A stretch of 23,756 bases of DNA from a virus: positions 1-23,756 of the IMG/VR virus record IMGVR_UViG_3300020428_000084; one strand, 5' to 3'. Shown here piece after piece: positions 1-5,612 of this stretch. The notes under the pieces were generated by a model. It was not told where the DNA came from. It saw nothing but the letters and a program-made list of their open reading frames with translations, and searched no databases. A program made the position numbers and the translations under genes. Each line of letters starts with the position of its first letter. Positions within the stretch are counted from its first letter, which is position 1.

Positions 1-2
1 TG

Positions 3-98
3 AAAGCAAATGAGAATCTCTCAAATGCTTTTAAGGTAGAGTTGATAGAGACCGTCAAGGAATCTACACCTGAGTGCTATTGGGACGCAAACGACTAA
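3..98 (+). CDS. C-terminal end of an upstream gene (partial)
   Basis: An open frame enters from the left edge and runs 31 codons to a TAA at 96-98, ending in the residues ECYWDAND. No start codon lies in this frame within the window, so the gene begins upstream. The stop is followed 40 nt later by a new, well-signalled start. The fragment is too short to identify. It is called coding only because the frame is open to the edge and fits the tight gene packing; chance openness over 31 codons cannot be excluded. Confidence 0.5.
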   Translation, partial: KANENLSNAFKVELIETVKESTPECYWDAND

Positions 99-138
99 AG
101 GAACGGATTAAATTCCAACTACTTTAGGAGTACCTACA

Positions 139-306
139 ATGAACACACTTAACCTGATTCGTAAGCAGATCAATAAAGCATCTGCACTGCATAACGCACA
201 GATTACTCACACCTCATATCGTGGTGTTGAATATAATACACGTTGTGTAGAATCCAAAGAGACCCACGGTACATTTTGCTATCGCGGTCAATTTTACACC
301 AAGTGA
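139..306 (+). CDS. Small DUF4278-like cyanophage protein, 55 aa
   Basis: A 55-codon ORF starts with ATG at 139, preceded by AGGAG (126-130) at good spacing, and stops with TGA just before a strong terminator at 322-347. The C-terminal half carries the pattern SYRGVEYN ... YRGQFYTK, which resembles the cyanobacterial/cyanophage DUF4278 family built around a YRG-x-x-Y core. The N-terminal half is a basic helix (NLIRKQINKASALHNAQ). Function is unknown; family members are small soluble proteins common in cyanobacteria and their phages. Start and stop are well supported by the ribosome site and the terminator; the family assignment rests on the YRG motif alone. Confidence 0.7.
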   Translation: MNTLNLIRKQINKASALHNAQITHTSYRGVEYNTRCVESKETHGTFCYRGQFYTK

Positions 307-321
307 ACAACTTACTTTAGT

Positions 322-347
322 GAGAGGGTTAATCCCTCTCTTTTTTT
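322..347 (+). terminator. Rho-independent terminator
   Basis: A perfect 7-bp stem (GAGAGGG 322-328 with CCCTCTC 334-340) with a 5-nt loop is followed at once by seven T (341-347). It sits 16 nt after the stop of the 55-aa gene, so it ends that transcript. The T7 run is followed by ATG, as at three other terminators here. Confidence 0.9.
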
Positions 348-377
348 ATGAGTATAAACTAGTAGGCAATAATATTC

Positions 378-406
378 TTTACAACAGGTGTTGATTTCAA
401 TATAAT
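378..406 (+). promoter_or_regulatory. Sigma70-type promoter
   Basis: TTTACA (378-383) and a perfect TATAAT (401-406) are separated by exactly 17 nt, in the gap after the terminator at 322-347. Transcription should begin near 413, about 28 nt before an AGAGG-preceded ATG at 441. This is a good fit to the host vegetative sigma factor, so an early phage promoter. Confidence 0.75.
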
Positions 407-440
407 TCTGTTAAATAGTGGTAGAATTAGAGGCAGACAA

Positions 441-521
441 ATGAACCCACGCCCTCCCTTTATTATGTGTTCTATGTTACGAGGTGTTCAATGCACAATC
501 TTTTATCCCGCTCTCAGTTAA
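441..521 (+). CDS. Possible 26-aa leader ORF
   Basis: ATG at 441 is preceded by AGAGG (429-433) at 7-nt spacing, about 28 nt after the predicted start of the promoter at 378-406. It encodes 26 residues (starts MNPRPPFIM) and ends with TAA at 519-521, overlapping the start of the following 54-aa ORF in a different frame. It has the best ribosome site of the two, so it could be a leader peptide coupling translation of the next gene, or chance. No family is recognised. Confidence 0.35.
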   Translation: MNPRPPFIMCSMLRGVQCTIFYPALS

Positions 522-655
522 ATGAGTGGACGAATTTTGAAAATTCACCGGAGCATGATAATTATAAATTAAATGATTATTATGAGTGTCTAATTGAATG
601 TGATTCTTTAGACCAACATCAATGCAAACGAATATGCAGGAGTATTTTAGATTAA
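491..655 (+). CDS. Small conserved cyanophage protein, 54 aa, unknown
   Basis: The frame is open from a GTG at 467, but ATG 491 is preferred because GAGG (481-484) lies 6 nt before it. The 54-aa product is acidic with a Cys-containing C-terminus (YYECLIECDSLDQHQCKR, then ICR), a pattern I associate with small proteins common in T4-like cyanophages; function is unknown. The spaced Cys residues could bind metal or be structural. It is followed 8 nt later by a perfect terminator stem, which supports the chosen reading frame and strand. Confidence 0.65.
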   Translation: MHNLLSRSQLNEWTNFENSPEHDNYKLNDYYECLIECDSLDQHQCKRICRSILD

Positions 656-662
656 TTTTTAC

Positions 663-687
663 GAGGGGTTGCAACCCCTCTTTTTTT
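663..687 (+). terminator. Rho-independent terminator (perfect palindrome)
   Basis: A perfect 18-bp palindrome (GAGGGGTTGCAACCCCTC, 663-680) is followed by seven T (681-687). It lies 8 nt after the stop of the 54-aa gene. Its central TTGCAA may also serve as a -35 element for the next gene. Confidence 0.9.
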
Positions 688-697
688 ATGGTATGAT
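669..697 (+). promoter_or_regulatory. Candidate promoter nested in the terminator
   Basis: TTGCAA (669-674) at the centre of the terminator palindrome and TATGAT (692-697) are exactly 17 nt apart, matching sigma70 hexamers at 4/6 and 5/6. The predicted start near 704 leaves a leader of about 15 nt before the ATG at 719, which has no clear Shine-Dalgarno. The position is right for driving the thyX operon, but it is only a sequence match. Confidence 0.4.
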
Positions 698-718
698 ATT
701 AACATCTGTAACCTAAAT

Positions 719-898
719 ATGGATAGAGACAAACTGAAGCTCATCGTCAAGAACCTTAAATCTCTAATCAACACACTAGAGAGTGAAGTATATTCAAATG
801 TAGATGCATACAAATATGTTCATCCTTGGGACGAACATATAAACAAAACAACACCCAGAGTACTGCTAGAGGACGACGATGATGGTTATGCAGATTGA
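719..898 (+). CDS. Small conserved cyanophage protein, 59 aa, unknown
   Basis: ATG at 719 opens a 59-codon frame ending in TGA at 896-898. The N-terminal 25 residues form a basic amphipathic helix (KLKLIVKNLKSLINTLESEV); the middle has aromatic YKYVHPWDEH; the C-terminus is very acidic (EDDDDGYAD). I associate this composition with a common small cyanophage protein of unknown role. It is the first gene after the terminator/promoter at 663-697, and its 3' end overlaps the next ORF by 20 nt. No strong ribosome site precedes it, in keeping with a short leader. Confidence 0.6.
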   Translation: MDRDKLKLIVKNLKSLINTLESEVYSNVDAYKYVHPWDEHINKTTPRVLLEDDDDGYAD

Positions 899-1118
899 TT
901 GGCGTTACAGTGATGAACGAATGGATGTGAGATCACAAGGACTTAATATCCTACTCAAGAAATTTGGACCTGAGTTATGCTCAGACGGATCACCAAGGTA
1001 TTCATCCCAAAGCATTTACGAATGCATTCATGATTGGGTATCACAAGGTAACGCAAGTACATCTGGCATTGTTGCATACTATAAGGCGTACTATGACGAG
1101 ACTAAAAGACCAGATTAG
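879..1118 (+). CDS. Hypothetical cyanophage protein, 79 aa
   Basis: A 79-aa ORF whose ATG at 879 follows GAGG (869-872) inside the end of the preceding gene, a 20-nt overlap that suggests translational coupling. Two further ATGs (882, 888) could be used instead. The sequence reads as a small globular protein (QIDWRYSDERMD ... SIYECIHDWVSQGNAS ... YYKAYYDETKRPD), with aromatic helices and no signal peptide or membrane segment. No family is recognised. It overlaps the next ORF by 26 nt, as in a compact early operon leading to thyX. Confidence 0.6.
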   Translation: MMVMQIDWRYSDERMDVRSQGLNILLKKFGPELCSDGSPRYSSQSIYECIHDWVSQGNASTSGIVAYYKAYYDETKRPD

Positions 1119-1365
1119 ACTGGCAAAGAAAGCAATCAAAGAAGCAAAGACAAATCCAAATCTGTATACAGCAGAAGAGATTTCTTACATGGTAATTCAA
1201 TTAACTCGTGCTAAAATAGCATTGAAACTTAAACAACAACGTCGCAAACAGGAGAAAGGTTTTAGTAATGAATTCAGTGAAACTCATAACAGTGACTCCC
1301 GAGGCGGAGAAGATGATGGGATACGTAGCGAGGGTGAGCAACCCGAACAACCAGGAGAACCCTAA
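1093..1365 (+). CDS. Hypothetical basic helical protein, 90 aa, overlapping thyX
   Basis: The frame is open from 964, but the best start is ATG 1093, with AAGG (1083-1086) upstream. Residues 1-57 are a highly basic helical segment (MTRLKDQIRLAKKAIKEAK ... LTRAKIALKLKQQRRKQEKG) that looks like a real protein, possibly nucleic-acid binding. After residue 58 the frame runs 98 nt into thyX and encodes a Gly/Glu/Ser-rich tail (SDSRGGEDDGIRSEGEQPEQ) that is an out-of-frame reading of thyX. The ancestral stop may have lain near the thyX start and been lost. Function is unknown. Confidence 0.5.
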   Translation: MTRLKDQIRLAKKAIKEAKTNPNLYTAEEISYMVIQLTRAKIALKLKQQRRKQEKGFSNEFSETHNSDSRGGEDDGIRSEGEQPEQPGEP

Positions 1366-1906
1366 GGTTGCAGGTCTTCTGTCCTATTGCATCAAACACA
1401 ACCACTGGAGCGTCTTTGAGCAGGCACACATGACGCTTGAGATTGAAACCACGCGGGGTCTAGCGGCTCAAATCTTACGTCATAGAAGTTTCACATATCA
1501 AGAGTTTTCTCAACGGTATGCTGATAGTTCTATGCTTGCAGATACAATTCCTCTTCCAGAACTTAGGCGTCAAGACACCAAGAATCGTCAGAATTCTATT
1601 GATGACATTGACCCGTTTACTAGGCAGAAGTTTGAAATGTTGATGCAACAACATTTTTCACAAGGAATGGATCTCTATCGGAGAATGCTTGATGAGGGTA
1701 TTGCAAAGGAGTGTGCTCGTTTTGTACTTCCTCTTGCCGTACCAACCAAAATCTATATGACGGGCTCAGTCCGCTCATGGATTCATTATATCCAATTGCG
1801 TTCTGCTAATGGAACGCAGAAAGAACATATGGATATCGCACTACAATGTCGTGATGTCTTTGTAAAAGAATTACCTATTTGTGCTGAAGCACTGGAGTGG
1901 ACATGA
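1268..1906 (+). CDS. thyX: FAD-dependent thymidylate synthase ThyX
   Basis: Makes dTMP from dUMP with methylene-tetrahydrofolate, FAD and NADPH, supplying thymidine for phage DNA replication. The 212-aa length is normal for the family. The ThyX signature RHR-x7-S is present at residues 71-81 (RHRSFTYQEFS), followed by QRY, and HNHWSVFEQAH at 44-54 matches the conserved N-terminal substrate-site region. ATG 1268 is chosen because a purine-rich ribosome site (GGAGAAAGG) lies upstream and the N-terminus VKLITVTPEAEKMMGYVAR fits the family. The 3' end overlaps the next gene by ATGA (1903-1906). ThyX is a common auxiliary metabolic gene of T4-like cyanophages, replacing the T4 thymidylate synthase Td. 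Confidence 0.96.
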   Translation: MNSVKLITVTPEAEKMMGYVARVSNPNNQENPKVAGLLSYCIKHNHWSVFEQAHMTLEIETTRGLAAQILRHRSFTYQEFSQRYADSSMLADTIPLPELRRQDTKNRQNSIDDIDPFTRQKFEMLMQQHFSQGMDLYRRMLDEGIAKECARFVLPLAVPTKIYMTGSVRSWIHYIQLRSANGTQKEHMDIALQCRDVFVKELPICAEALEWT

Positions 1907-2130
1907 AACTATTAACACTAGACGACTATCAAAAAGCAGGTGAAACATTCTGGCCTAAGTATTGGTACATCGCTAAGGAACTGGGTGAGGATGCCAAACC
2001 TGAGCAAGTTCTCAAAGTTATGGAAGCGATTGGTGGTGTTGCATTAAAGGTAGCACTAGAAGAAAAACTAGCGGGTCCATTTGGATTTAATAAAAAGAAG
2101 GAGGAAGAAGATGCCGACTTATCCAGTTAA
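1903..2130 (+). CDS. Hypothetical cyanophage protein, 75 aa
   Basis: Starts in an ATGA overlap with the thyX stop, with GGAG (1894-1897) inside the end of thyX as ribosome site, so translation is probably coupled. The product is a small helical protein (LLTLDDYQKAGETFWPKYWY, then IAKELGEDAKPEQVLKVME) with a Lys/Glu-rich tail (NKKKEEEDADLSS); no signal peptide or membrane span. Its tail overlaps the next gene by 20 nt. I associate this small gene with the thyX-phoH interval of cyanophages, but no function is known. Confidence 0.7.
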   Translation: MKLLTLDDYQKAGETFWPKYWYIAKELGEDAKPEQVLKVMEAIGGVALKVALEEKLAGPFGFNKKKEEEDADLSS

Positions 2131-2374
2131 AAATCTCACGACAGGTGAAGAAAAAGAACTTCATATGTCTATGAAAGATTACATGGTATGGAAAGAAGAG
2201 AACCCTGATTGGGATAAAGATTGGTCAAAAGGTTGTGCTAGTGCTGGTGAAGCCGGTGACTGGCGTGATAAAATGTCTAAGTCTCACCCCGGTTGGAAAG
2301 ATGTTATGTCTAAAGTAAAACAGGCACCCGGTTACGGTATGTCCACCAAGCATAAAGATAGTTATCAGTGGTAA
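2111..2374 (+). CDS. Conserved phage protein, 87 aa (possibly derived from an FmdB-like fold)
   Basis: The frame is open from 2081, but ATG 2111 is preceded by a near-perfect ribosome site, AAGGAGG (2098-2104), and gives the N-terminus MPTYPVKNLTTGEEKE. This resembles the start of FmdB-like zinc-ribbon proteins seen in many T4-like phages, but the paired Cys residues of the zinc ribbon are absent. The rest is Trp/Asp/Lys-rich (WKEENPDWDKDWSKGCASAG) and ends in a Gly/Lys region with SYQW at the C-terminus. It lies just before phoH. The function is unknown; the FmdB comparison is weak and based only on the N-terminal pattern. Confidence 0.6.
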   Translation: MPTYPVKNLTTGEEKELHMSMKDYMVWKEENPDWDKDWSKGCASAGEAGDWRDKMSKSHPGWKDVMSKVKQAPGYGMSTKHKDSYQW

Positions 2375-2377
2375 ATT

Positions 2378-3127
2378 ATGGCTAGAGGAAGATCAAATCG
2401 GACACCTGGTCAAGGGATGTCTAAGAAACAACTGAAGCGCAGGAAGCCAATCAACGAAGTATATCTTCTTGAGATTGAATCCCTAACAGATAACCAAGAA
2501 GTTTTCTTCACCGAGTGGGCAGAAGGAAAGAACATGTTTGCATATGGTGCAGCAGGAACAGGTAAAACTTTTATTGCTTTGTACCTAGCACTTAGAGATA
2601 TTCTGAATGAGAATAGTCCTTTTGAAAAAGTATATATTGTTCGTTCTCTAGTTGCAACTAGAGAAATTGGTTTCCTTCCTGGAACTCATGAGGACAAAGC
2701 ATCTCTGTATCAAATACCATATAAAAATATGGTAAAGCATATGTTTGAGATGCCAGATGATAATAGTTTTGAAATGCTTTATGAAAATCTTAAAGCGCAG
2801 GAAACAATTTCATTTTGGTCTACCTCATTCCTCCGTGGTACTACTCTAGACAATGCAATTGTTATTGTTGATGAGTGTCAGAACTTAAACTTCCACGAAC
2901 TTGATTCAATCATGACACGTATCGGACAGGATAGTAAGATCTGTTTCTGTGGAGATGTGAATCAATCTGATTTACAGAAAACAAATGAACGTAATGGTAT
3001 TCTTGACTTCCAAAGAATCTTAGAGAACATGGAAGAGTTTTCTATGATTGAGTTTGGAGTGGAAGATATTGTTCGCTCCGGACTTGTTAAAGCATATCTT
3101 GTTAGTAAATTATCTCTTGGTCTGTAA
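2378..3127 (+). CDS. phoH: PhoH-like P-loop ATPase
   Basis: A 249-aa protein with a Walker A motif GAAGTGKT at residues 57-64 and a Walker B region AIVIVDECQN near residues 158-170, in the PhoH arrangement (an SF1-helicase-like single RecA fold). The basic N-terminus (about 25 residues) could contact nucleic acid. PhoH proteins are ATPases, with RNA-helicase/RNase links in bacteria; their role in phage is unsettled. Despite the name there is no Pho-box-like element upstream here: the gene starts 3 nt after the preceding stop without its own promoter and is followed with zero spacing (TAA-ATG) by the exonuclease gene. It is a hallmark gene of marine T4-like phages. Confidence 0.92.
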   Translation: MARGRSNRTPGQGMSKKQLKRRKPINEVYLLEIESLTDNQEVFFTEWAEGKNMFAYGAAGTGKTFIALYLALRDILNENSPFEKVYIVRSLVATREIGFLPGTHEDKASLYQIPYKNMVKHMFEMPDDNSFEMLYENLKAQETISFWSTSFLRGTTLDNAIVIVDECQNLNFHELDSIMTRIGQDSKICFCGDVNQSDLQKTNERNGILDFQRILENMEEFSMIEFGVEDIVRSGLVKAYLVSKLSLGL

Positions 3128-3826
3128 ATGAATTTGTTTAATCATGTTGGTGATGTGACACCTATTGAAATGAATGCTGAGATGGTAGATGGAAAGCGTG
3201 TCTACTATACACCATCCGGTAATCATTATCCGTCAATCACCACTGTGATTGGCAATAACGCTAAGAAGCAAGCTGGTCTTGCTAAATGGCGAGAGAGAGT
3301 TGGTAAAGAGAAGGCAGCAAATATTTCTGCCCGATCTTCTGGACGTGGAACTAAGTATCATGCTATTGCTGAAGATTATTTCAATAATAATTTGGACTTA
3401 AAAAAGTACAGTAAGTTTCCCCTACCTGTACTAATGTTCCAGCATTCTCGGTCTGTTTTGGACCGTATAAATAATATTTACCTACAGGAAGCAGCATTAT
3501 ACTCCGACCAACTTGAAGTTGCGGGTCGTGTTGATTGTATTGCGGAATTTGATGGAGTTCTTTCTATCATTGACTTCAAAACCTCTGCTGCTCCAAAAAA
3601 AGAATCTTATTTGTACGACTATTTGGTGCAAGAAACTGCATATGCATGTTGTTTGCAAGAACTTTACGGCATTACCGTAAAGCAACTCGTTACTATTGTT
3701 GCATGTGAAAATGGAGAGACGCAAGTGCATGTCACTCCTCCCAAAAAAGAATACTTGCTCAAACTAATCCAGTACATAGACGAATACCAAACCCGATATG
3801 GAAAAAAAGAATCTACTAGCAGATAA
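3128..3826 (+). CDS. PD-(D/E)XK exonuclease (Cas4/RecB-like nuclease)
   Basis: A 232-aa protein starting directly after the phoH stop. Nuclease motifs appear in order: GRGTKYHAIAEDYF (about residues 71-84) with the conserved His and Glu, GRVDCIAEFDGVLSIIDFKTS (about 132-152, here given as two parts of one motif: the Asp of GRVD and the D-x-K of DFKTS), and QETAYA (about 167-172), the Q-x-x-x-Y motif. This set is typical of RecB/Cas4-family 5'-3' or single-strand exonucleases. In this context it probably takes part in recombination-dependent replication or host-DNA degradation. It overlaps the next gene by 29 nt. Similar genes are usually annotated simply as exonuclease in cyanophages. Confidence 0.85.
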   Translation: MNLFNHVGDVTPIEMNAEMVDGKRVYYTPSGNHYPSITTVIGNNAKKQAGLAKWRERVGKEKAANISARSSGRGTKYHAIAEDYFNNNLDLKKYSKFPLPVLMFQHSRSVLDRINNIYLQEAALYSDQLEVAGRVDCIAEFDGVLSIIDFKTSAAPKKESYLYDYLVQETAYACCLQELYGITVKQLVTIVACENGETQVHVTPPKKEYLLKLIQYIDEYQTRYGKKESTSR

Positions 3827-4052
3827 ATTTATGACAAGCGCGAAGTTCTCTCAAGAAGTAGAAAAAATAGCACTCACTAATTTAGATATGAATTATATTG
3901 ATGCTGTACTACACCTATGTGATCTCAATGAAATTGAAGTTGAATCTGTGTCTAAACTGATTTCAAAACCACTAAAAGAAAAATTAAAATGTGAGGCACA
4001 GAAGTTAAACTTTATTAAAAAAACGTCCAGAGCAAAATTAATGTTAGTCTGA
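3798..4052 (+). CDS. 33: Late-promoter transcription accessory protein, gp33-like
   Basis: An 84-aa protein beginning within the end of the exonuclease gene; an internal ATG at 3831 (MTSAKFSQEVEK) is an alternative start with a 73-aa product. The conserved core SAKFSQEVEKIALTNLDMNY followed by IDAVLHLCDLNEIEVESVSK and LISKPLKEKL is typical of the cyanophage gp33 family. In T4, gp33 is the co-activator that bridges RNA polymerase and the sliding clamp at late promoters, working with sigma gp55. The T4 acidic/hydrophobic clamp-binding tail is not evident here (the C-terminus is SRAKLMLV). Position just upstream of gp32 agrees. Stop overlaps the next start (TGATG). Confidence 0.8.
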   Translation: MEKKNLLADKFMTSAKFSQEVEKIALTNLDMNYIDAVLHLCDLNEIEVESVSKLISKPLKEKLKCEAQKLNFIKKTSRAKLMLV

Positions 4053-4396
4053 TGAGTGAATTTTTTAAATCCGAACTAGTAAGAGGAGAGATCCAAGAGA
4101 TGACATCACTGCAGGAGTTTTGCTTCCGCTGTGCAATGAATTTAAATCTTCTGGATCACGATAGAAAACTAGAATACTTTGACGCTTTAGAATTACTAAT
4201 TGAAAAGCAGAAAATTTTTCATGCACGAGTTTGCTTGAGTGATGATCCCGAAGCAAAATCTGTGGCAGAAAGTATTAAACAAGCAGTCGTTTTGCTTGGC
4301 GGTGATGAAAATTTACGAGCAACTGATATGTTTGATGAACTGCTCGGTAAAGTCCGTGAGTTTAAAGACATTCTTAAAAGCGGCACAGAGAGTTGA
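4052..4396 (+). CDS. DUF1825-like protein, 114 aa
   Basis: Starts in a TGATG overlap with gp33. The sequence begins with FFKSELVRGEIQEM and continues with repeated amphipathic helices (LLDHDRKLEYFDALELLIEK, then QKIFHARVCLSDDPEAK), ending in MFDELLGKVREFKDIL. This layout matches the DUF1825 family of small all-helical cyanobacterial proteins (F-F-x-S-E ... I-F-x-x-R-x-x-L-S-D-D). Function is unknown in both host and phage; a host origin is plausible because the family is essentially cyanobacterial. Its last codons form the left arm of the inverted repeat that covers the gp32 promoter (4382-4412). Confidence 0.7.
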   Translation: MSEFFKSELVRGEIQEMTSLQEFCFRCAMNLNLLDHDRKLEYFDALELLIEKQKIFHARVCLSDDPEAKSVAESIKQAVVLLGGDENLRATDMFDELLGKVREFKDILKSGTES

Positions 4397-4412
4397 CGCC
4401 TGACTCTGTGCC
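4382..4412. promoter_or_regulatory. 9-bp inverted repeat spanning the gp32 promoter
   Basis: GGCACAGAG (4382-4390) and CTCTGTGCC (4404-4412) are perfect complements with a 13-nt spacer. The spacer contains the -35 element, and the right arm fills most of the promoter spacer, ending 3 nt before the -10. It could be a protein operator, or a hairpin ending upstream transcripts while leaving the downstream promoter free; it lacks a T-run, so a classical terminator is unlikely. Confidence 0.6.
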
Positions 4413-4421
4413 TGTTATAAT
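4393..4421 (+). promoter_or_regulatory. Sigma70-type promoter of gp32
   Basis: TTGACG (4393-4398), a 17-nt spacer and a perfect TATAAT (4416-4421). The -35 overlaps the stop codon of the DUF1825-like gene. Transcription from about 4428 would give a leader of about 47 nt that begins with a small hairpin (GTGAT 4428-4432 with ATCAC 4438-4442) and continues as an unstructured A/C-rich stretch without a Shine-Dalgarno, up to the gp32 ATG at 4475. Confidence 0.85.
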
Positions 4422-4474
4422 GACTAAGTGATAGGGCATCACACAAACCAAATCCAATTCAATCTAAAAATCCT

Positions 4475-5398
4475 ATGTCTTTTGCAGACCTTAAGCGTAA
4501 ATCCCAGACCAACTTTGACTTCCTTCAAAAGGAACTAGAGAAATCATCCAGCGGTAAGAACGTTGATGAACGTTTCTGGAAACCAGAGGTTGACGCTTCT
4601 GGAAATGGATACGCTGTTATCCGTTTCCTCCCTGCCCCAGAAGGTCAAACCCTTCCTTGGGCAAAACTATACTCCCACGCCTTCCAAGGTGTTGGTGGGT
4701 GGTACATTGAAAACTCTCTGACTACACTCAACGAGAAGGATCCCGTTGGTGAAGTGAACCGCCGTCTCTGGAACAGCGGTGCAGATGAAGACAAAGAGAC
4801 TGCTCGTAAGCAGAAGCGTAAGCTTCAGTATTACAGCAACATCTATGTCGTGAAGGATCCTAAGCACCCTGATAATGAAGGTAAAGTATTCCTTTACAAG
4901 TATGGCAAGAAGATCCATGATAAGATCCTCGCTGCTATGCAACCTGAATTCCAAGATGAGACACCAACTAATGTCTTTGACCTTTGGGAAGGTGCTAACT
5001 TTAAACTGAAGATCAAGAAAGTTGCAGGTTACTGGAACTATGATTCTTCTGAGTTTGATTCTGTCTCTGCTCTGTCAGCTGATGATGATCAACTAGAAGC
5101 AATCTGGAAGAGTGAGCATTCCCTTGAGGCATTCACTCACAAAGATCAGTTCAAGTCTTATGAAGATCTTGAGAAGCGTCTGAACATGGTGCTTGGTATC
5201 ACTCAACGCACTGCTGCTCCTACAGTAGATAGCGAAGAGTATGAACCAGTCGCTGCTACTGGTGGGTTCAACGATCCTGACATCACTGGTGGATCTTCTT
5301 TCCGTCAGCAGATGAGTGCTCCCTCTCCTGTCAAGGAAGAAGCAATCGTTGAGGATGATGATGCCCTGTCCTACTTTGCACGTCTTGCAGAGGAGTGA
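4475..5398 (+). CDS. 32: Single-stranded DNA-binding protein gp32
   Basis: Binds ssDNA cooperatively and organises replication, recombination and repair proteins. The 307-aa product has the three gp32 parts: a basic N-terminus FADLKRKSQTNF (LAST-like Lys-Arg-Lys-Ser motif for cooperativity), an aromatic/basic core (residues about 30-215; e.g. GYAVIRFLPAPEG, GGWYIENSLTTLNEKDPV, RKLQYYSNIYVVKDPKHP), and an acidic C-terminal tail (EEAIVEDDDALSYFARLAEE) that recruits partners. It contains no cysteine, so the zinc-finger ligands of T4 gp32 are lost. It has its own consensus promoter, an A-rich leader without a ribosome site (compatible with autogenous control as in T4, inferred), and codon use and GC content that look higher than in the tail genes. 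Stop overlaps the next ORF (TGATG). Confidence 0.95.
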   Translation: MSFADLKRKSQTNFDFLQKELEKSSSGKNVDERFWKPEVDASGNGYAVIRFLPAPEGQTLPWAKLYSHAFQGVGGWYIENSLTTLNEKDPVGEVNRRLWNSGADEDKETARKQKRKLQYYSNIYVVKDPKHPDNEGKVFLYKYGKKIHDKILAAMQPEFQDETPTNVFDLWEGANFKLKIKKVAGYWNYDSSEFDSVSALSADDDQLEAIWKSEHSLEAFTHKDQFKSYEDLEKRLNMVLGITQRTAAPTVDSEEYEPVAATGGFNDPDITGGSSFRQQMSAPSPVKEEAIVEDDDALSYFARLAEE

Positions 5399-5514
5399 TG
5401 GGAGAAGCAGTACACGCTTGGAACTCCATGTCCTACGGGGAGGGGTTCCTCTTCTCTCTGTGGGTCGTTGGAATGTATTACATTAAACTTCGCATGGACA
5501 AGTTCATTAAGTGA
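5398..5514 (+). CDS. Small single-span membrane protein, 38 aa
   Basis: ATG overlaps the gp32 stop (TGATG at 5396-5400), with AGGAG (5391-5395) inside gp32 just before it, so it should be co-translated with gp32. The product has a hydrophobic segment, GFLFSLWVVGMYYIKL (about residues 16-31), followed by a basic tail RMDKFIK, giving a single membrane span with the positively charged end in the cytoplasm. It is followed by a strong terminator 11 nt downstream. No family is recognised; it is shorter than most gene callers accept. Confidence 0.6.
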   Translation: MGEAVHAWNSMSYGEGFLFSLWVVGMYYIKLRMDKFIK

Positions 5515-5525
5515 AGAAAGTGTTT

Positions 5526-5554
5526 GGAGATCCTGACAAGGGTCTCCTTTTTTT
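5526..5554 (+). terminator. Rho-independent terminator after the gp32 operon
   Basis: An 8-bp stem (GGAGATCC 5526-5533 with GGGTCTCC 5540-5547, one G-T pair) with a 6-nt loop and seven T (5548-5554). It closes the gp32 transcript 11 nt after the 38-aa ORF. Confidence 0.9.
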
Positions 5555-5571
5555 ATGGTCTGGTTCATGGA

Positions 5572-5592
5572 GGGTTAACATCAAGATAACCC
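5572..5592. repeat. Inverted repeat GGGTTA-N9-TAACCC
   Basis: A perfect 6-bp inverted repeat (5572-5577 and 5587-5592) in the gap between the gp32 terminator and the Pho-type promoter. The two GTTAAC/GATAAC half sites are 11 nt apart, the same period as the Pho repeats downstream, so this may be an outlying PhoB-type site. No gene lies in 5515-5696. Confidence 0.4.
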
Positions 5593-5612
5593 GCTCTATA
5601 TAACGAGGTTTG

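Noticed and set aside
3466-3473. Perfect TATAAATA late-promoter match inside the exonuclease gene
   Set aside because: It lies mid-gene, with no start codon or ribosome site within about 300 nt, and encodes ordinary residues (R-I-N-N). A late promoter for gp33 is possible but unsupported.
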